Positions 1-36,456 of a DNA stretch of 64,000 nt are shown piece after piece. Within the stretch, counting starts at the first letter, position 1, and every line of letters starts with the position of its first letter. The notes under the pieces are model-generated. The model was not told the DNA's origin and ran no database searches. It saw only the letters and a program-made list of their open reading frames with translations. The position numbers and the translations under genes were made by a program. Source of the stretch: Acanthochromis polyacanthus (Eukaryota; Chordata; Actinopteri; Pomacentridae); the NCBI RefSeq assembly GCF_021347895.1, contig NC_067117.1, positions 17,517,858 to 17,581,857 of the forward strand, read 5' to 3'.

Positions 1-650
1 AGTCTATAATTATATATTGTTACATTATTATTATGCATTATTAATTTTTTTTCTTAAAAACAGCAGAAAGAATTTTTAATGTCACTGAGAATCAAATTTA
101 ATGATTTTTAACACCATTTAAGGCTTTAATTTTTGCAAAATCAGTTTAATGACTATTAATGCTTTTCAATGCTCTGCAGAAACCCCGTGATACTTGCCCC
201 AACCCTCTTGTCAAAAATCGAACTGTCTGTTCTCTTATAGGTGAACTGGAAAACATCCAACCAATCGCATTGTTGCACTGATCCCAATGTTGTAAAACCA
301 TGCACTTACGCAATAGTATAACAGTGGGAGAAAATAGTTTTTATGTTGTAGTTATCATTAAAATTGCTGTTAGGGGTCTCTCTCCATTCATTTTGATAAA
401 GTCCTGGTCGTGTTAGTCAAAATAACTGTCCAGAACCATAACAGATATGCTTGTGGCGTGGCAAGACTAGCGTATAAGGATTTTAACATCCCGTTATCAG
501 CTATGGTTTAAGTTTCATAGTTTGAAACACTCCTGTCATTAGAAATGAGTCGCTGTTTATTGTATTGTTTATTGTGTATTGGATCCCCATTAGTCGTCAC
601 CATGGGGTCCCGCTGTGATTTACTTTATCACACCAAACATATCAACTTAC
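1..650. other. ikbke intron 6, partial, repeat-like
   Basis: No exon is visible. Two stretches look like teleost interspersed-repeat debris from my recollection of such elements: about 365-525 (read on the minus strand it contains GACAGTTATTTTGAC and TTTATCAAAATGAATGG) and about 555-615 (TGTGTATTGGATCCCC type). Family not assigned. Confidence 0.35.
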
Positions 651-811
651 ATGGTGGGTTTGTTCCTGCGTGGTCCTTCGTACGGTGTGAAGGGAAGACT
701 CCCAGTGGCGGCATGATATAAGGTCACACCGATACTCCACAGGTCAACGCTCACGCCATAGGATTTCTGGTGAGGTTTACGCAGCACGGCACGTTCATAC
801 ATGTCTGGATG
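651..811 (-). CDS. ikbke: ikbke exon 6 (last one inside the window)
   Basis: 161 nt, acceptor TTTAG, donor GTAAGT, ends in phase 2. It begins [16 protein letters not shown] and contains [16 protein letters not shown], the IKK-type subdomain IX sequence. The following exon is not seen between 1 and 650, so it lies outside the window. Confidence 0.95.
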
Positions 812-3800
812 CTAAACACACACCAACAGCCACACACAGTAAGATGAGAAAACAGAATACATTCATAATAATATACTGATATTGGTTGAGATTATCTATG
901 TTGTTCCATTTAAATACAGTCACTGAGCATCGTAGAAACCAATGGTTGTTGGTCTGACAAGCTATTCTGTGTATGCAGTATTTCCATGTTCAATTTTCAT
1001 TCGTATACTCAGCATGTTCACTCATTTGACCACTAGAGGGACACCCAGTCTTGGCTATGGCAGCTGCTTTGAAATATTGTGATTGGTCCTCTACAGACCT
1101 TTTCTTACTGTCAGTTCAACAACATAAATGACTTTACTGTGAAACCTGATCCTGGTGACACAGGCTTTTCACATCAGTCTGGTTTGGACTCGCATGCAGC
1201 GGTGGAGTTTCTAACAAACCACCGGTCACATAGAACAAAGACATTCAGATCTCAGTTCAGAGGGTGAGCCGTCCCCATTAGGAAACAACAAAAATGAAAT
1301 GATTAAACACAGAAAAGTCTAGAAGCACACAACCTGGGTATAAAATGAAGCAGCTAAAACTGTAGAAATAAAGAGACTGTATATATTGCACTTTTGACTT
1401 TAAAATTAGATGCTTTTCTTTTCTAAAGAACTGGTTACTAATGTAACACTGAAAGACATTACTGTTACTACTACATTACTACTACAAATGAGCCTAGGGA
1501 GCTTTCATTGCTGGAAAACAGAGAAGTTACCAAATGCACAATCATAAGAGTCACAAGCTATCACATCTTATTTCCCTTTATTTGGATACCTTTATTTATC
1601 TAAGGCATGAGGTTAGAATGCACTTCCTCAGTAATGTCCCCATCACTGAGGCAGTAAAGGACTTTCTGTTGGTAAAGTCAATGGACTATGAATGCAGCTG
1701 TCCATGTTAAGACTGCCTGCAGGCTAACCTGACCTGCTGGTTCGAGACAAATTTAAGAAAGAAAGAGGTGCCAGTATCTCTTCTGGGGAGCATGTCCTGC
1801 TGTTTAATACTTCTAATACATACTTTATGTTTTTTGATGTTTCCTGTTTAGGTAGCAAGATATATCAAAAAACAAGTTTAAAGATTTCAAAGAAATTTTT
1901 TTTTAAAATGTACACAGGCACAGTCAAGTCACTGTTTGTTCAAGAAAGTATTTTTGGGCTGCATATTCTCAGATTAGAGATGCACGATGATAGCAGTATG
2001 TTGTCTGTATCAGCAGATAAAGGCTTTAAAGTGAAATATTGGCACTGATGCAAAACTAACACTGACAGGCAAATAAAATGACACTGCTACATAAAAATAA
2101 ATATGCCATGTTTTATATGCAAGTGGAAGGAACGTCCTTTTGCCCAGTGAAGGTGTACATTTGAAAAGCACTGCACTTTATGTTTGTATCTGCCAGTGAA
2201 CCACAATCATAACAACAGGCATAATACAATCTTAATTCCACTACAAGAAAGACCTGGCGTTCTCTGCCATTAGGTGGAAAAACTATGAGCATTTATTGGT
2301 ATTTGCAAGGCTTACTAAGTTTACTCATACCGCTGTTATCTTACCAGATACTCTTCAGTTCCGTAAATGGACACAAACTTTTCATCATCTTCCAGCTCTC
2401 TTGCTGCTCCGAAGTCTGTCAGCTTGTAAACAGACTTGCCGTCGTCCCCGACCTGCCGCATTATGTTCCCTGGCTTAATGTCTCGGTGCACCACACCATT
2501 GTCTCGCAAGTGGTTCATACCCTGCACTGAAGACAAAAGACAGGAAATACTTTAGAAATATGTACATGAAAATAGAAAACAGTATCCCATATATATATAT
2601 ATATATATATATCTGTATATCTGTATACACACACACACCCACCTATACACTGTAATACAGTGAGGAACTCTGTTTCAGGCAGACCAAAGGCGTTTTCTGG
2701 CTCCTCGAGCAAGCTGAGCAAACTTCCTCCTGAACAATACTCCATCACCAGCACCTTCTGTTTAGACGGCAGCTAGTAAGAGAAAGATTTGACAGATTGT
2801 TGTTGGATTAAACTGGAGATATCGTTTGTATGTAACTGACTAGATATGTGAATAAAAACAATCTGATATCAGCACCCATCAGCGTAGGACTATGGATTCA
2901 AATATTTGATAAAGTTCTGAATCAATTATCTCCTTCTATTATCACATCTGTGTTCTACACTTGCCCTTGTTGTACCGTTTTCTCCTCTCTTTGTAGCCTT
3001 ACCTCCTCCACAGTGAACAGTCTAACAATATTGCTGTGGTTGAGCTTTCTTAGCATCTCAAACTCTCTCATCTGGACCTCATGGGGGCGGTTGTAGCTCA
3101 CCATGTTGAACACTTTGACGGCTACCAGTTCCCCCGACCTCTGCACACACAGACACACGTAAACACTTTACATCAGCAAATACATCACAGCATCAGTGAG
3201 AACGTCAGTAACAGCCCACATCACTGTAACCACAGCCTATTTCATCTCACGTCCTGATGTCGCTTCTGAGCAAAAAAGTAAGGCTGGAACATGTGAGACG
3301 ATGGCAGCAAAGATAAGGGCTGAATGACTGAGAAAATATCTAACTGCGATTTTTCCGACAGACACTGCAATTTGAGGGGCAACGAAATTTTAAATTGAGC
3401 TTCAGTTAAATATTCACTGTGTAACAGATTCAAAACATGTTATAGATCATTACCACCAGCTCAGACATTAGATACATGCTGCAAGCCCATCCCAGAGCTA
3501 ACACAGAGAGAAAGATAAAATATAAAATACGCACACTCATTCTCACAGCTACAGCCAATTTAGAATCACCAGTAACTTATCATGCATGGTTTTGGACTGA
3601 GAGGAAGCGAGAGCACAAAGAGAACATGCAAACTTCACACAGCAGATCTGAAGTTCTGACCTCTATGCAACTGCACCACCAGGATGAGAAAAGCAAGATG
3701 CTAATTTTCTAGTTTTTCACTCGGCAGAGAAAAGCAGAACATAGAATTATTACAATAGCTATGACTCTGTTAGGTTAAAAAAAAAACCTAATAAATAGTA

Positions 3801-4708
3801 GGATCTTTCTGTAAATAATTTCCTAGATTGAAACAGCTTGGACATGCATGGCTGAGGAACTGTATATACACTAAATTAAGTAATAATAATAAAATATAAT
3901 ACACTATGGCTCAGGTGTGCTGCACAGTGCATATTTTAAATTTGCAGATTTACTGACATGGATCTAAGCTGTCGATGACAGTGATTAATACCGGTAGTTT
4001 GAGACTAAATATCAAAGAGACACTGCACCATCAGGATGAGAATTTGACGATACGAATTGCTTTCATCGTATTTTATTTAGCAAATAGAACATTCACGAAA
4101 GCTGTGACTGTGTTAAGTTAAAAACTAAATACTAAGACCTTTCTGTAAACCGTGTCTACGATTGAAACAGGTTGGACTTGCATGGCTGAGAAGCAGCGTG
4201 AACACTAAGTTGAGCTAAATGAAGTAATAACATTTTTTGTTTAAATACAATTTGGGTCAGATGTGCTGCACAGTGCCTATTTTAATTTTCAGATTTATTA
4301 ATATGGACAGTGATTTACACATGTAGTTTGAGACTAAACTTAATAAAGGAGAGACTGCAGCACCAGGATGATAACTTTAAGACACAAATTACTTCTCACA
4401 TATTTCAATAGAACATAAAACTATCACAAAAGCTCAGTTAAATGAAGTAAGAATGATATAAAAATACACCTTAGGTCAGATGTGCTGCAGAATCGGTACT
4501 TTAAATTGCATGACTTGCTAATTGCAGTATTACACCAGGTGATTTTGATTAGAAATAGATCACCTTTCACCTTAACAGTGATGTGGATGTTATGAAAACA
4601 GAGTCATACCTTATTTCTAGCCTTGTAGACGCTGGCAGTGGCCCCCTGACCGAGGACATCCTGCAGGGACCACAGGTAGTTGGTTGTGCTGGCTGTCAGT
4701 CCTGACAT
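651..4708 (-). CDS. ikbke: ikbke, inhibitor of nuclear factor kappa-B kinase subunit epsilon (5' part, runs off window)
   Basis: Serine/threonine kinase of the TBK1/IKKepsilon pair, which in known family members phosphorylates IRF3/IRF7 and NF-kB pathway proteins in cytosolic antiviral signalling. Coding segments, 5' to 3': 4708-4610, 3140-3003, 2772-2643, 2526-2345, 811-651 (710 nt, 236 codons plus 2 nt). All junctions are GT-AG and in phase. Visible motifs: glycine loop LGQGATASV (19-27), catalytic VAVK lysine K42, HRD at 136-138, DFG at 160-162, and activation-loop serine S175 in [11 protein letters not shown] (Ser172 in human). Stretches such as [20 protein letters not shown] and PENAFGLPE match IKBKE better than TBK1 (SYLRP/NAFGLPE versus SFLRP/NAYGLPE types). 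The neighbour srgap2 supports IKBKE, since SRGAP1 accompanies TBK1. The end of the kinase domain, ubiquitin-like and coiled-coil parts lie beyond position 1. The start is the first ATG after the splice acceptor and gives an N-terminus four residues longer than human. Confidence 0.93.
812..2344. other. ikbke intron 5, no feature recognised
   Basis: About 1.5 kb of AT-rich sequence between two well-defined coding exons. I see no exon, RNA gene or clear repeat in it. Confidence 0.6.
2345..2526 (-). CDS. ikbke: ikbke exon 5 (catalytic and activation loops)
   Basis: 182 nt, acceptor TTCAG, donor GTAAGA; with the preceding base it makes 61 codons. It encodes [19 protein letters not shown], the DFG motif in [12 protein letters not shown], and the activation segment [11 protein letters not shown] carrying the serine that is trans-phosphorylated in the family. 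All catalytic residues are intact. Confidence 0.96.
2643..2772 (-). CDS. ikbke: ikbke exon 4
   Basis: 130 nt, acceptor CTAG, donor GTGGGT. It encodes [16 protein letters not shown] through [19 protein letters not shown] plus one base. This is the kinase hinge and early C-lobe. The residues after VEE are one shorter than in human IKBKE. Confidence 0.94.
3003..3140 (-). CDS. ikbke: ikbke exon 3
   Basis: 138 nt, 46 codons, phase 0 at both ends. It encodes [12 protein letters not shown] (catalytic lysine K42), [16 protein letters not shown] (helix C with its conserved Glu) and ends RLFTVEE. Acceptor TGCAG, donor GTAAGG. Confidence 0.95.
3671..4535. repeat. Three-copy diverged tandem repeat in ikbke intron 2
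   Basis: Three successive units each start with a CTGCACCACCAGGATGA-like string (3671, 4023, 4355). They continue with an AATAGAACAT.A segment, a GTTAAGTTAAAAA segment, TTTCTGTAAA, GATTGAAACAG.TTGGAC.TGCATGGCTGAG and GTCAGATGTGCTGCACAGTGC. Unit spacing is 352 and 332 bp; the third unit is internally shortened to about 180 bp. The copies clearly differ, so the duplication is not recent. Confidence 0.75.
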
Positions 4709-4709
4709 A
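4610..4709 (-). CDS. ikbke: ikbke exon 2 (first coding exon)
   Basis: Acceptor TGCAG, one untranslated T, then ATG at 4708-4706. It encodes 33 residues starting [13 protein letters not shown] and including the glycine-rich loop [15 protein letters not shown]. Donor GTATGA after AATAAG; phase 0 at the 3' end. Confidence 0.93.
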
Positions 4710-5224
4710 CTGCAGAAAAAAACAAACAGGCAGGAGGAAAATAATCAAGACAAACCTTGCTCACTCTTCAGGAAATGGCAACAAGCTAATTCCTGGAAAA
4801 ACCCAAAACAAAGCAGACACATGCTAACTGGCATTAGCTAAAAGAAGCAGCTAATAGTTTGATAAGCTAAGTTCCTTCAGAAAACACTGCATTATGATTG
4901 TGTTTATTCCTTGAGCTGTAAACTAGATAGCTAACATCACGATATACTTGTCGACTTTTCCTGTAAACACAATTCATGTTAACTAGTTAATTTCTCACTC
5001 TTGGTTCGCAACTAATGTATCGAGCTTTTTCCTCATTAGCTGTAACGTTAGCTTAGCCGTACTTTATTTTAAAGCTAAGGAAGCTAATTCACGCCAGCCG
5101 TAAGGAACGTTAACTTCTGTCAGCTTCGTGTTTACTTTTTTCTTTCTTTTACCGTAAATCAAACTCGCCTGGAAACTAAACTATGCGAGTCAGACTTCTT
5201 CCGTAAATACAAACAACTGCATAC
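4710..5224. other. ikbke intron 1
   Basis: About 515 bp between the noncoding first exon and the start-codon exon. It holds several GCTAA/TTAGC words but no recognisable feature. Its ends fit GT-AG. Confidence 0.5.
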
Positions 5225-5330
5225 CTGAGGAATGTGTGCTTTCTGAAACAGCTCAGACTGTTAGAAGACGATAACTAAATTCCTGAGTTTCTCCCTGAAG
5301 TTCGTCCAAACATGAGAGACCTCTGAGCGG
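5225..5330 (-). other. ikbke: ikbke noncoding exon 1 (5' UTR), upper end approximate
   Basis: On the minus strand a good donor (CTCAG then GTATGC) has exon base 5225 as its last base. The next coding exon begins only one base before the ATG, so a 5' untranslated exon upstream is required and this is the best donor. The transcription start is not visible; 5330 is a guess. The human gene also starts translation in its second or third exon. Confidence 0.5.
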
Positions 5331-5493
5331 CAGCAGCTTCTTCTCACTGCGGTGCTGGATGTAGGAAGTGTGGCTTTGACATGGGGAGGAGTCTGGGTGA
5401 TGACGGAAATTTGTCTAAACCACAGACTATGAGCTTTCGACTAAATGTGACCGTGAAAGCCATAGATACACGGTGAAAGCACCCTGAGCAGAG

Positions 5494-5503
5494 GGGATAT
5501 CCC
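5494..5503. promoter_or_regulatory. Palindromic kB-like motif upstream of ikbke
   Basis: The 10-bp palindrome GGGATATCCC lies about 170 bp upstream of the presumed ikbke first exon. It resembles an NF-kB half-site pair but does not match the strict consensus. NF-kB induction of mammalian IKBKE is known; this site is only a suggestion. Confidence 0.2.
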
Positions 5504-5845
5504 ATACAGTCGAAAGAAAAAATATATAGATTCAAAATGTATTTCATTTTGAAATCCGACCCTTCCTCTCTGAGCCCTTGTTGGGAAACTCCAGGTTTAA
5601 AGGATGTTATGGAGGAATTCCAGTTAGAGCAGCAATATTAATAGATTAGCTGTCATTTACTAAATTAGTCGCCATATTTTAATTGGTTTGAATAATTCTC
5701 TTTTTATTTTATTTTTCTTAAAGGTGGAATCATAGGTTGTCATAACCTGCCATTGTATAATTTACTGTAGTTTTAAAGCCAAATCATGCTTTCCACATCC
5801 ACAGGTCAATGAGTTGACTAACTACTACAGGATCACAGATGGTTC

Positions 5846-5881
5846 TCTTGCATATATATATATATATATATATATGCAAGA
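5846..5881. repeat. 36-bp perfect palindrome with (TA)n core
   Basis: TCTTGCATATA at the left and TATATGCAAGA at the right are exact reverse complements around a (TA)n core. Confidence 0.85.
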
Positions 5882-5883
5882 AA

Positions 5884-5969
5884 AAAATCACACTCACATT
5901 TACACTTATGGATGATATATATATATATATATATATATCATCCATAAGTGTAAATGTGAGTGTGATTTT
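5884..5969. repeat. 86-bp perfect palindrome
   Basis: The left arm from 5884 (AAAATCACACTCACATTTAC...) and the right arm ending at 5969 (...GTAAATGTGAGTGTGATTTT) are perfect reverse complements. They meet in a (TA)n centre near 5926/5927. A single-stranded copy would fold into a 43-bp hairpin. Confidence 0.92.
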
Positions 5970-5977
5970 ATATATTT

Positions 5978-6015
<38 letters not shown>

Positions 6016-6894
6016 CACACACACACACAGATATATACAGTGGCGGCTGGTGGTGAAATTTGTTGGGTGGGCTAACAAATGCATAATACGGATTAAAGGG
6101 TTAACACAGCTGCAAAAGCAACATCACCTATGATACACACAGTTACATCAATTACAGGTACACTATACTTTTTTAGTGCTCTACATCAACACTCTCTCTC
6201 ACTCACTCACTCACTCACACACCACTACAAAACGTGTTCCAACTGCAACGACTTTTTGGGTTCATTCACAGTGGCAGGCACTTTTTCTTTGTGCTCAGAG
6301 ATATTTAAAGGTGTCCTGTGGAGTTTCCTCACAAACAATGGAAGCTCATCCAGAGAATTATAGAGGTCAAACAAGTGTGACTACATTTTCTTCCTCATCA
6401 GCAGATTTTTATGCATTTTAAATCCAGCATTGTTTACCTCCATGATTACTAAGGAGAGTGGGGGACCATTGTGACTGTGCAGGAATATATTTTGTCTCCT
6501 GTTGTCTCATTCACTTGAATAAAAGAAACTTACAGAAAAACAGCACCATGTGGGCCCCAACTCCTTGGAACGCCATGTTTGCACTTCCCAGGCCCTTTTA
6601 GTGCCCATGTAGCAGAGTACCGTTTTGTTTTGTTGATATCCTTCCTTCCTCTGTTTGCACAGCTTCAATTGTTCATCTTAAGATTTTGGTTAATAGAACC
6701 CCTAATTTTCCACTTTATATCTTTATACATTTGGTGTAATTCTTGATAATCAAAGTTTTTAAATTGAATGTACTTTGGACAAATTTCATATATATATATA
6801 TATATATTTTTTTTAAAAATCTATATTTCATAGATAATTTACTGGAATTGAACTGTAATGTTTTCAATTTAATGCCACAAACAACTCTAGAATC

Positions 6895-9426
6895 TTTATA
6901 GCAAGCAATGTTTATTAAAAAACAGATCTACTACAAGAACTACACATAGAATTATATAAGGCCTATTTGATTAAACTACTATTGCTATTACTGTACAATA
7001 TTGTACCAAAAAAAGAGTGTACCTCTGTAATGTACAACATTGTATATACAAAGTACATCTGAACACAGGATTCTCCAGTAATACAGAGACAACTATAAAT
7101 AGATTTGACATTACAGTCTTTTTTTTTTTTTAGTTCTGCTGTTTTCAAATGGACACAAAAATGCATATTTAACAATATTCAACTCCAACATATCATCCCC
7201 ACACAGTTAGTCCACATGCAAGCCAAGTTGTTCAAGTGCACGATGATTGATTTGAGATCGAAGAGGGTCCCAGCTCCCCTTGACAGCACAACCGGGACAA
7301 AACACACCAACCACCCACATGCATGTCTGTATGTGTGAGAGTGTGCGTGTGTGTCGATGAGGCGAGTTCATGTTTCTGCACCACAAAACATACACACATA
7401 CACAGTCCCTCCAGTTGTCATGATGAGGTAAGAGCAACACAAATACACCAGGTAATACACAAACAGTATACAGAGATTTAAAAAAAAAAAAAACCTCAAC
7501 AATTACAATTCATTACCTGGAAGAGAGCATAAAGGAATGCAGTATGTGCTGTATTTTTGGGGAAGGGGCAAAGGCTTGATAGGACACCTGGGTAAAGTGA
7601 GTTCAGTACTTTCTCAAGAAATACGACAAAAAAAGGCTTTATTCAGTTTACCCTGAATGACATGTGTCCACTTCTTAAGTCAGTGTTTGCAAAATGATTC
7701 ACATATTCCTTAATTCACCACCAGATCCAAATTTGGAAATAGCAAACAATACCAAACAAATATTAGATTCGGGTTTTCTCGTCTTCTTTCTACTTAAAGC
7801 TGGTCCCCCACTGAAGACATTTCAGGTATCCCTGGAGGATTTTTACCTGGTCACATGTATAGAGTGCATTATTTTTCCAACACTAAGGCTACTAGTACTC
7901 CAGATGATGGGATAAGAGTTTTCCTGTGCATCTACACACCGCTGCTGTTGGGTGGCATCCATTTCTGAAGTTGGGTGAGGTGCATACTTGCTGTCTTTCC
8001 ATGCATGCTCACACAGGCGCACACACATGCACACACCCAGACGGCTACAAGTTTTACCCTAAAAGATTCTGAGCATCAACTGGGAAAAAAAAAAAAACAT
8101 TTCAAAACAACATAAAGAAAACTTTGCTTAAGAACGCATCAGATGAGGTGGTTGGTTGTGCTTTTATCTAAACACACTCAGGAGGATCCTCAGCTCCGTG
8201 CTTCCAGTTATCATCATGATTATTAAATATACATACACACTATTAGAATAATGAAACCCCCCTTTTTTTTTTACTGTTAAGTCTGAAGTATATAGTTAAA
8301 AGGAGCAAGATGTGACGGTGTTTGAAGTTGTCTCGTAGCTGGTACTGCAATCAGCCAGCTCGCTATTGTGGCTGCTGTCTATGGCCCCAGCATGCAAGGA
8401 AAACCTGAAAAGGCGTCTAGCTGCCACAAAACACCACCACACACACATTTGGGGGAAAATGTGCATGTGTGTGTACAGTCCAACATTAAATATAAAAATG
8501 CTGGGTTTCAGTGGTCCCCTACACACATAACAGAGCTGCAGGAGAGAAGCAGCATAATGCCACAAATTACCAGCTTTCATTATTTTTATTGCTATATATG
8601 GATTTAGAATTACTGTTGGCCGTGTTAGGTATATGTTATGCTCCTGCTGTGGTACTAGTATTAAACGGCAATTGAAAAAAAAAAAATCACAAACATATCA
8701 AACACTGGAGGAAGTGATAAAGTAAAGCTCTTGATCACATGACTTACACTGATATTTGGCCCAGTTTTCGTTTCTCTCATCATCCCAAAAGTCCACCTTT
8801 AACTCCAGTCTTCCACTTCTGAAGCAGCAAGTCAGTGTGTTTCAGTTCTACACAAGAGTGAGAGCTTAGCATTTCACAGTCTATTCAAAGAAATCAAGCA
8901 CGCCCACCCAGTCTGCTAGTCATGGGGTCTTCTAAAAGAAAAAAAAAAAAAAACTCCTGTCATGTCTACTATACATAATCAAACAGTGCTTTTTTTTTAG
9001 TTCCTCGCGTACGTCTGTGTGTAAAGGCAAGTAACACTCTTGCACGCCCACTCAAACACAAATTCATACGTCACAAACTAGTGTATGTAAGCTTTAGATC
9101 TGTAGGTGTCCACCTTAAGTCCTGTTCCCTTGTCAAAGATTTTAAAATCCAGCGACCTCTGGAATCTCTGTGGTGGCAAGAAAAAGGAAAATCTCTGAAG
9201 GGTCTGCGGCCTGTGATAGTTGACCTGTAGTAAAGCAGAGCTGCCAGGAGGGAGCAGAAAAAACTCTTGACAGAAGTGGCCCGGACACCAACAAGTGAAT
9301 GCTACATGTGAGTAATGGGTTAGGGGTCTTGTGTGAAATAAATGAAGTGCTTTTGGCACCTGGTAGAAGAGCTGTAAGAATCTAAGAGTTTGTAGGGATC
9401 AGTGTTGCCGTTCAGACTGAGGTGAC
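6895..9426 (-). other. srgap2: srgap2 3' untranslated region (inferred)
   Basis: About 2.5 kb with no coding exon between the srgap2 stop codon and the poly(A) signal at 6911. It has several T-runs on the minus strand and scattered AATAAA words (for example near 7640 and 8590) that could give shorter transcripts. A long 3' UTR is usual for SRGAP2. The extent is inferred from the signal, not observed. Confidence 0.5.
6911..6916 (-). terminator. srgap2: srgap2 polyadenylation signal
   Basis: AATAAA on the minus strand, followed about 25-40 nt downstream by a GU-rich stretch (GTTGTTTGTGG, plus positions about 6873-6886). It is the last such arrangement before the ikbke promoter and lies about 2.5 kb beyond the srgap2 stop codon. 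Confidence 0.6.
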
Positions 9427-35476
<26,050 letters not shown>

Positions 35477-36410
35477 CTGCCAGGGGTGGAAGGAAGAGGG
35501 ACAGAAGTGAGTTTCACTCAATTTTTAACTTTATTGTGGTCACTCCAACACAGGCATACCCAACAAACTGAAGTAGCAAAGGATAGCCTGTACAGAATGT
35601 TTCTTTAGTTTTCTTGCATTTCTCAAAAGCTTGTTTTATCTAAAAATCAGAACAACAAGCAATTATCCAAACAACCAGGGAATAAACTGCATACATTACC
35701 ACTGGCAATGCAGCACTATTATTAAGATACATGCCATAACAATGTGTAAGATGATGAAATCTAATGTCTTTTCTCTCCACTGCCAGTGTGGATGACTGGA
35801 TGCTTCAGTAGAACACCTGGCAGAGCCCTAAAGTCTTGGCTGAAATCCATCACCCTCCCATCAGTTCGTAAAGCACAGACTGCTGAGCGTGTCCGCACGT
35901 CATCATATTTATACCTAAGTGTGCATATGTGTGTGTGTGCAATCAGATATCATCTTCCAAACACAGATCTCCAGAGGCAGTCATTTATCCCAGCTTATCA
36001 CTTTTCATTTTCCTCCTGCCTCCTTCCCCTCTCCCTCCTCCATGCTGCTCTCCAGTCTGGCCTCAAATTAATAGAGTGCACTCAGTGCAGACACACTCAC
36101 TAACCATATTCAATCACTGGCTACAGAAAAGTCCTCTGGAGAATCCTGCCCGCTGCAGCTATAGACAGGGACGCACAAAGCGTATGCAACAACACGTGCA
36201 CACATGTACACATCCAAGGACACACACATACACACACAAGGGTGATAAGCTAGATCAGTGCAGACAGCTGACAGATTAATGCCATGCTCTCATAGCTGCC
36301 TGCCAATGCTGAGTAGGCTGCACATGCATCCTTCTCAAGAGTTAAGAAACAACACACACACTTTGCCAGCTGTCCGCTGCATCATGCTCGGTCTAACACA
36401 GCTCTCCTAC

Positions 36411-36456
36411 CTTTGCAGCGCTGGCTGTAGAGAAAGCGGACGGTTTTGGAATCCAT
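36411..36456 (-). CDS. srgap2: Candidate alternative first coding exon of srgap2
   Basis: On the minus strand an ATG at 36456-36454 in strong Kozak context (AGGATGG) opens MDSKTVRFLYSQRCK plus one base (G), followed directly by donor GTAGGA. The phase is exactly what exon 2 (starting AG ATC CGT) needs, giving ...RCK-E-IRAQLVEQ; human SRGAP2 also has K-E at this junction. It would replace the canonical N-terminus (about 22 residues) by 15 unrelated ones and remove the start of the first F-BAR helix. I do not recognise the peptide. It could be a chance open stretch. Confidence 0.45.

Larger units (their letters stand above)
5340..6890. other. srgap2-ikbke intergenic spacer, repeat-rich
   Basis: A roughly 1.5 kb spacer between the srgap2 poly(A) site and the ikbke promoter. 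It contains two AT-cored palindromes (5846-5881 and 5884-5969), a (TA)n run (about 5980-6011) and a short (AC)n. At 6037-6052 is ACAGTGGCGGCTGGTG, followed by G-rich sequence that looks like the end of a DNA transposon. Around 6295-6350 is a stretch (TGTCCTGTGGAGTTTCC) that recalls common fish repeats. No gene. Confidence 0.55.

Noticed and set aside
651..4708. Kinase as TBK1
   Set aside because: Residues such as [26 protein letters not shown] and DDEKFVS agree with IKBKE rather than TBK1, and the neighbouring GAP is SRGAP2, not SRGAP1.
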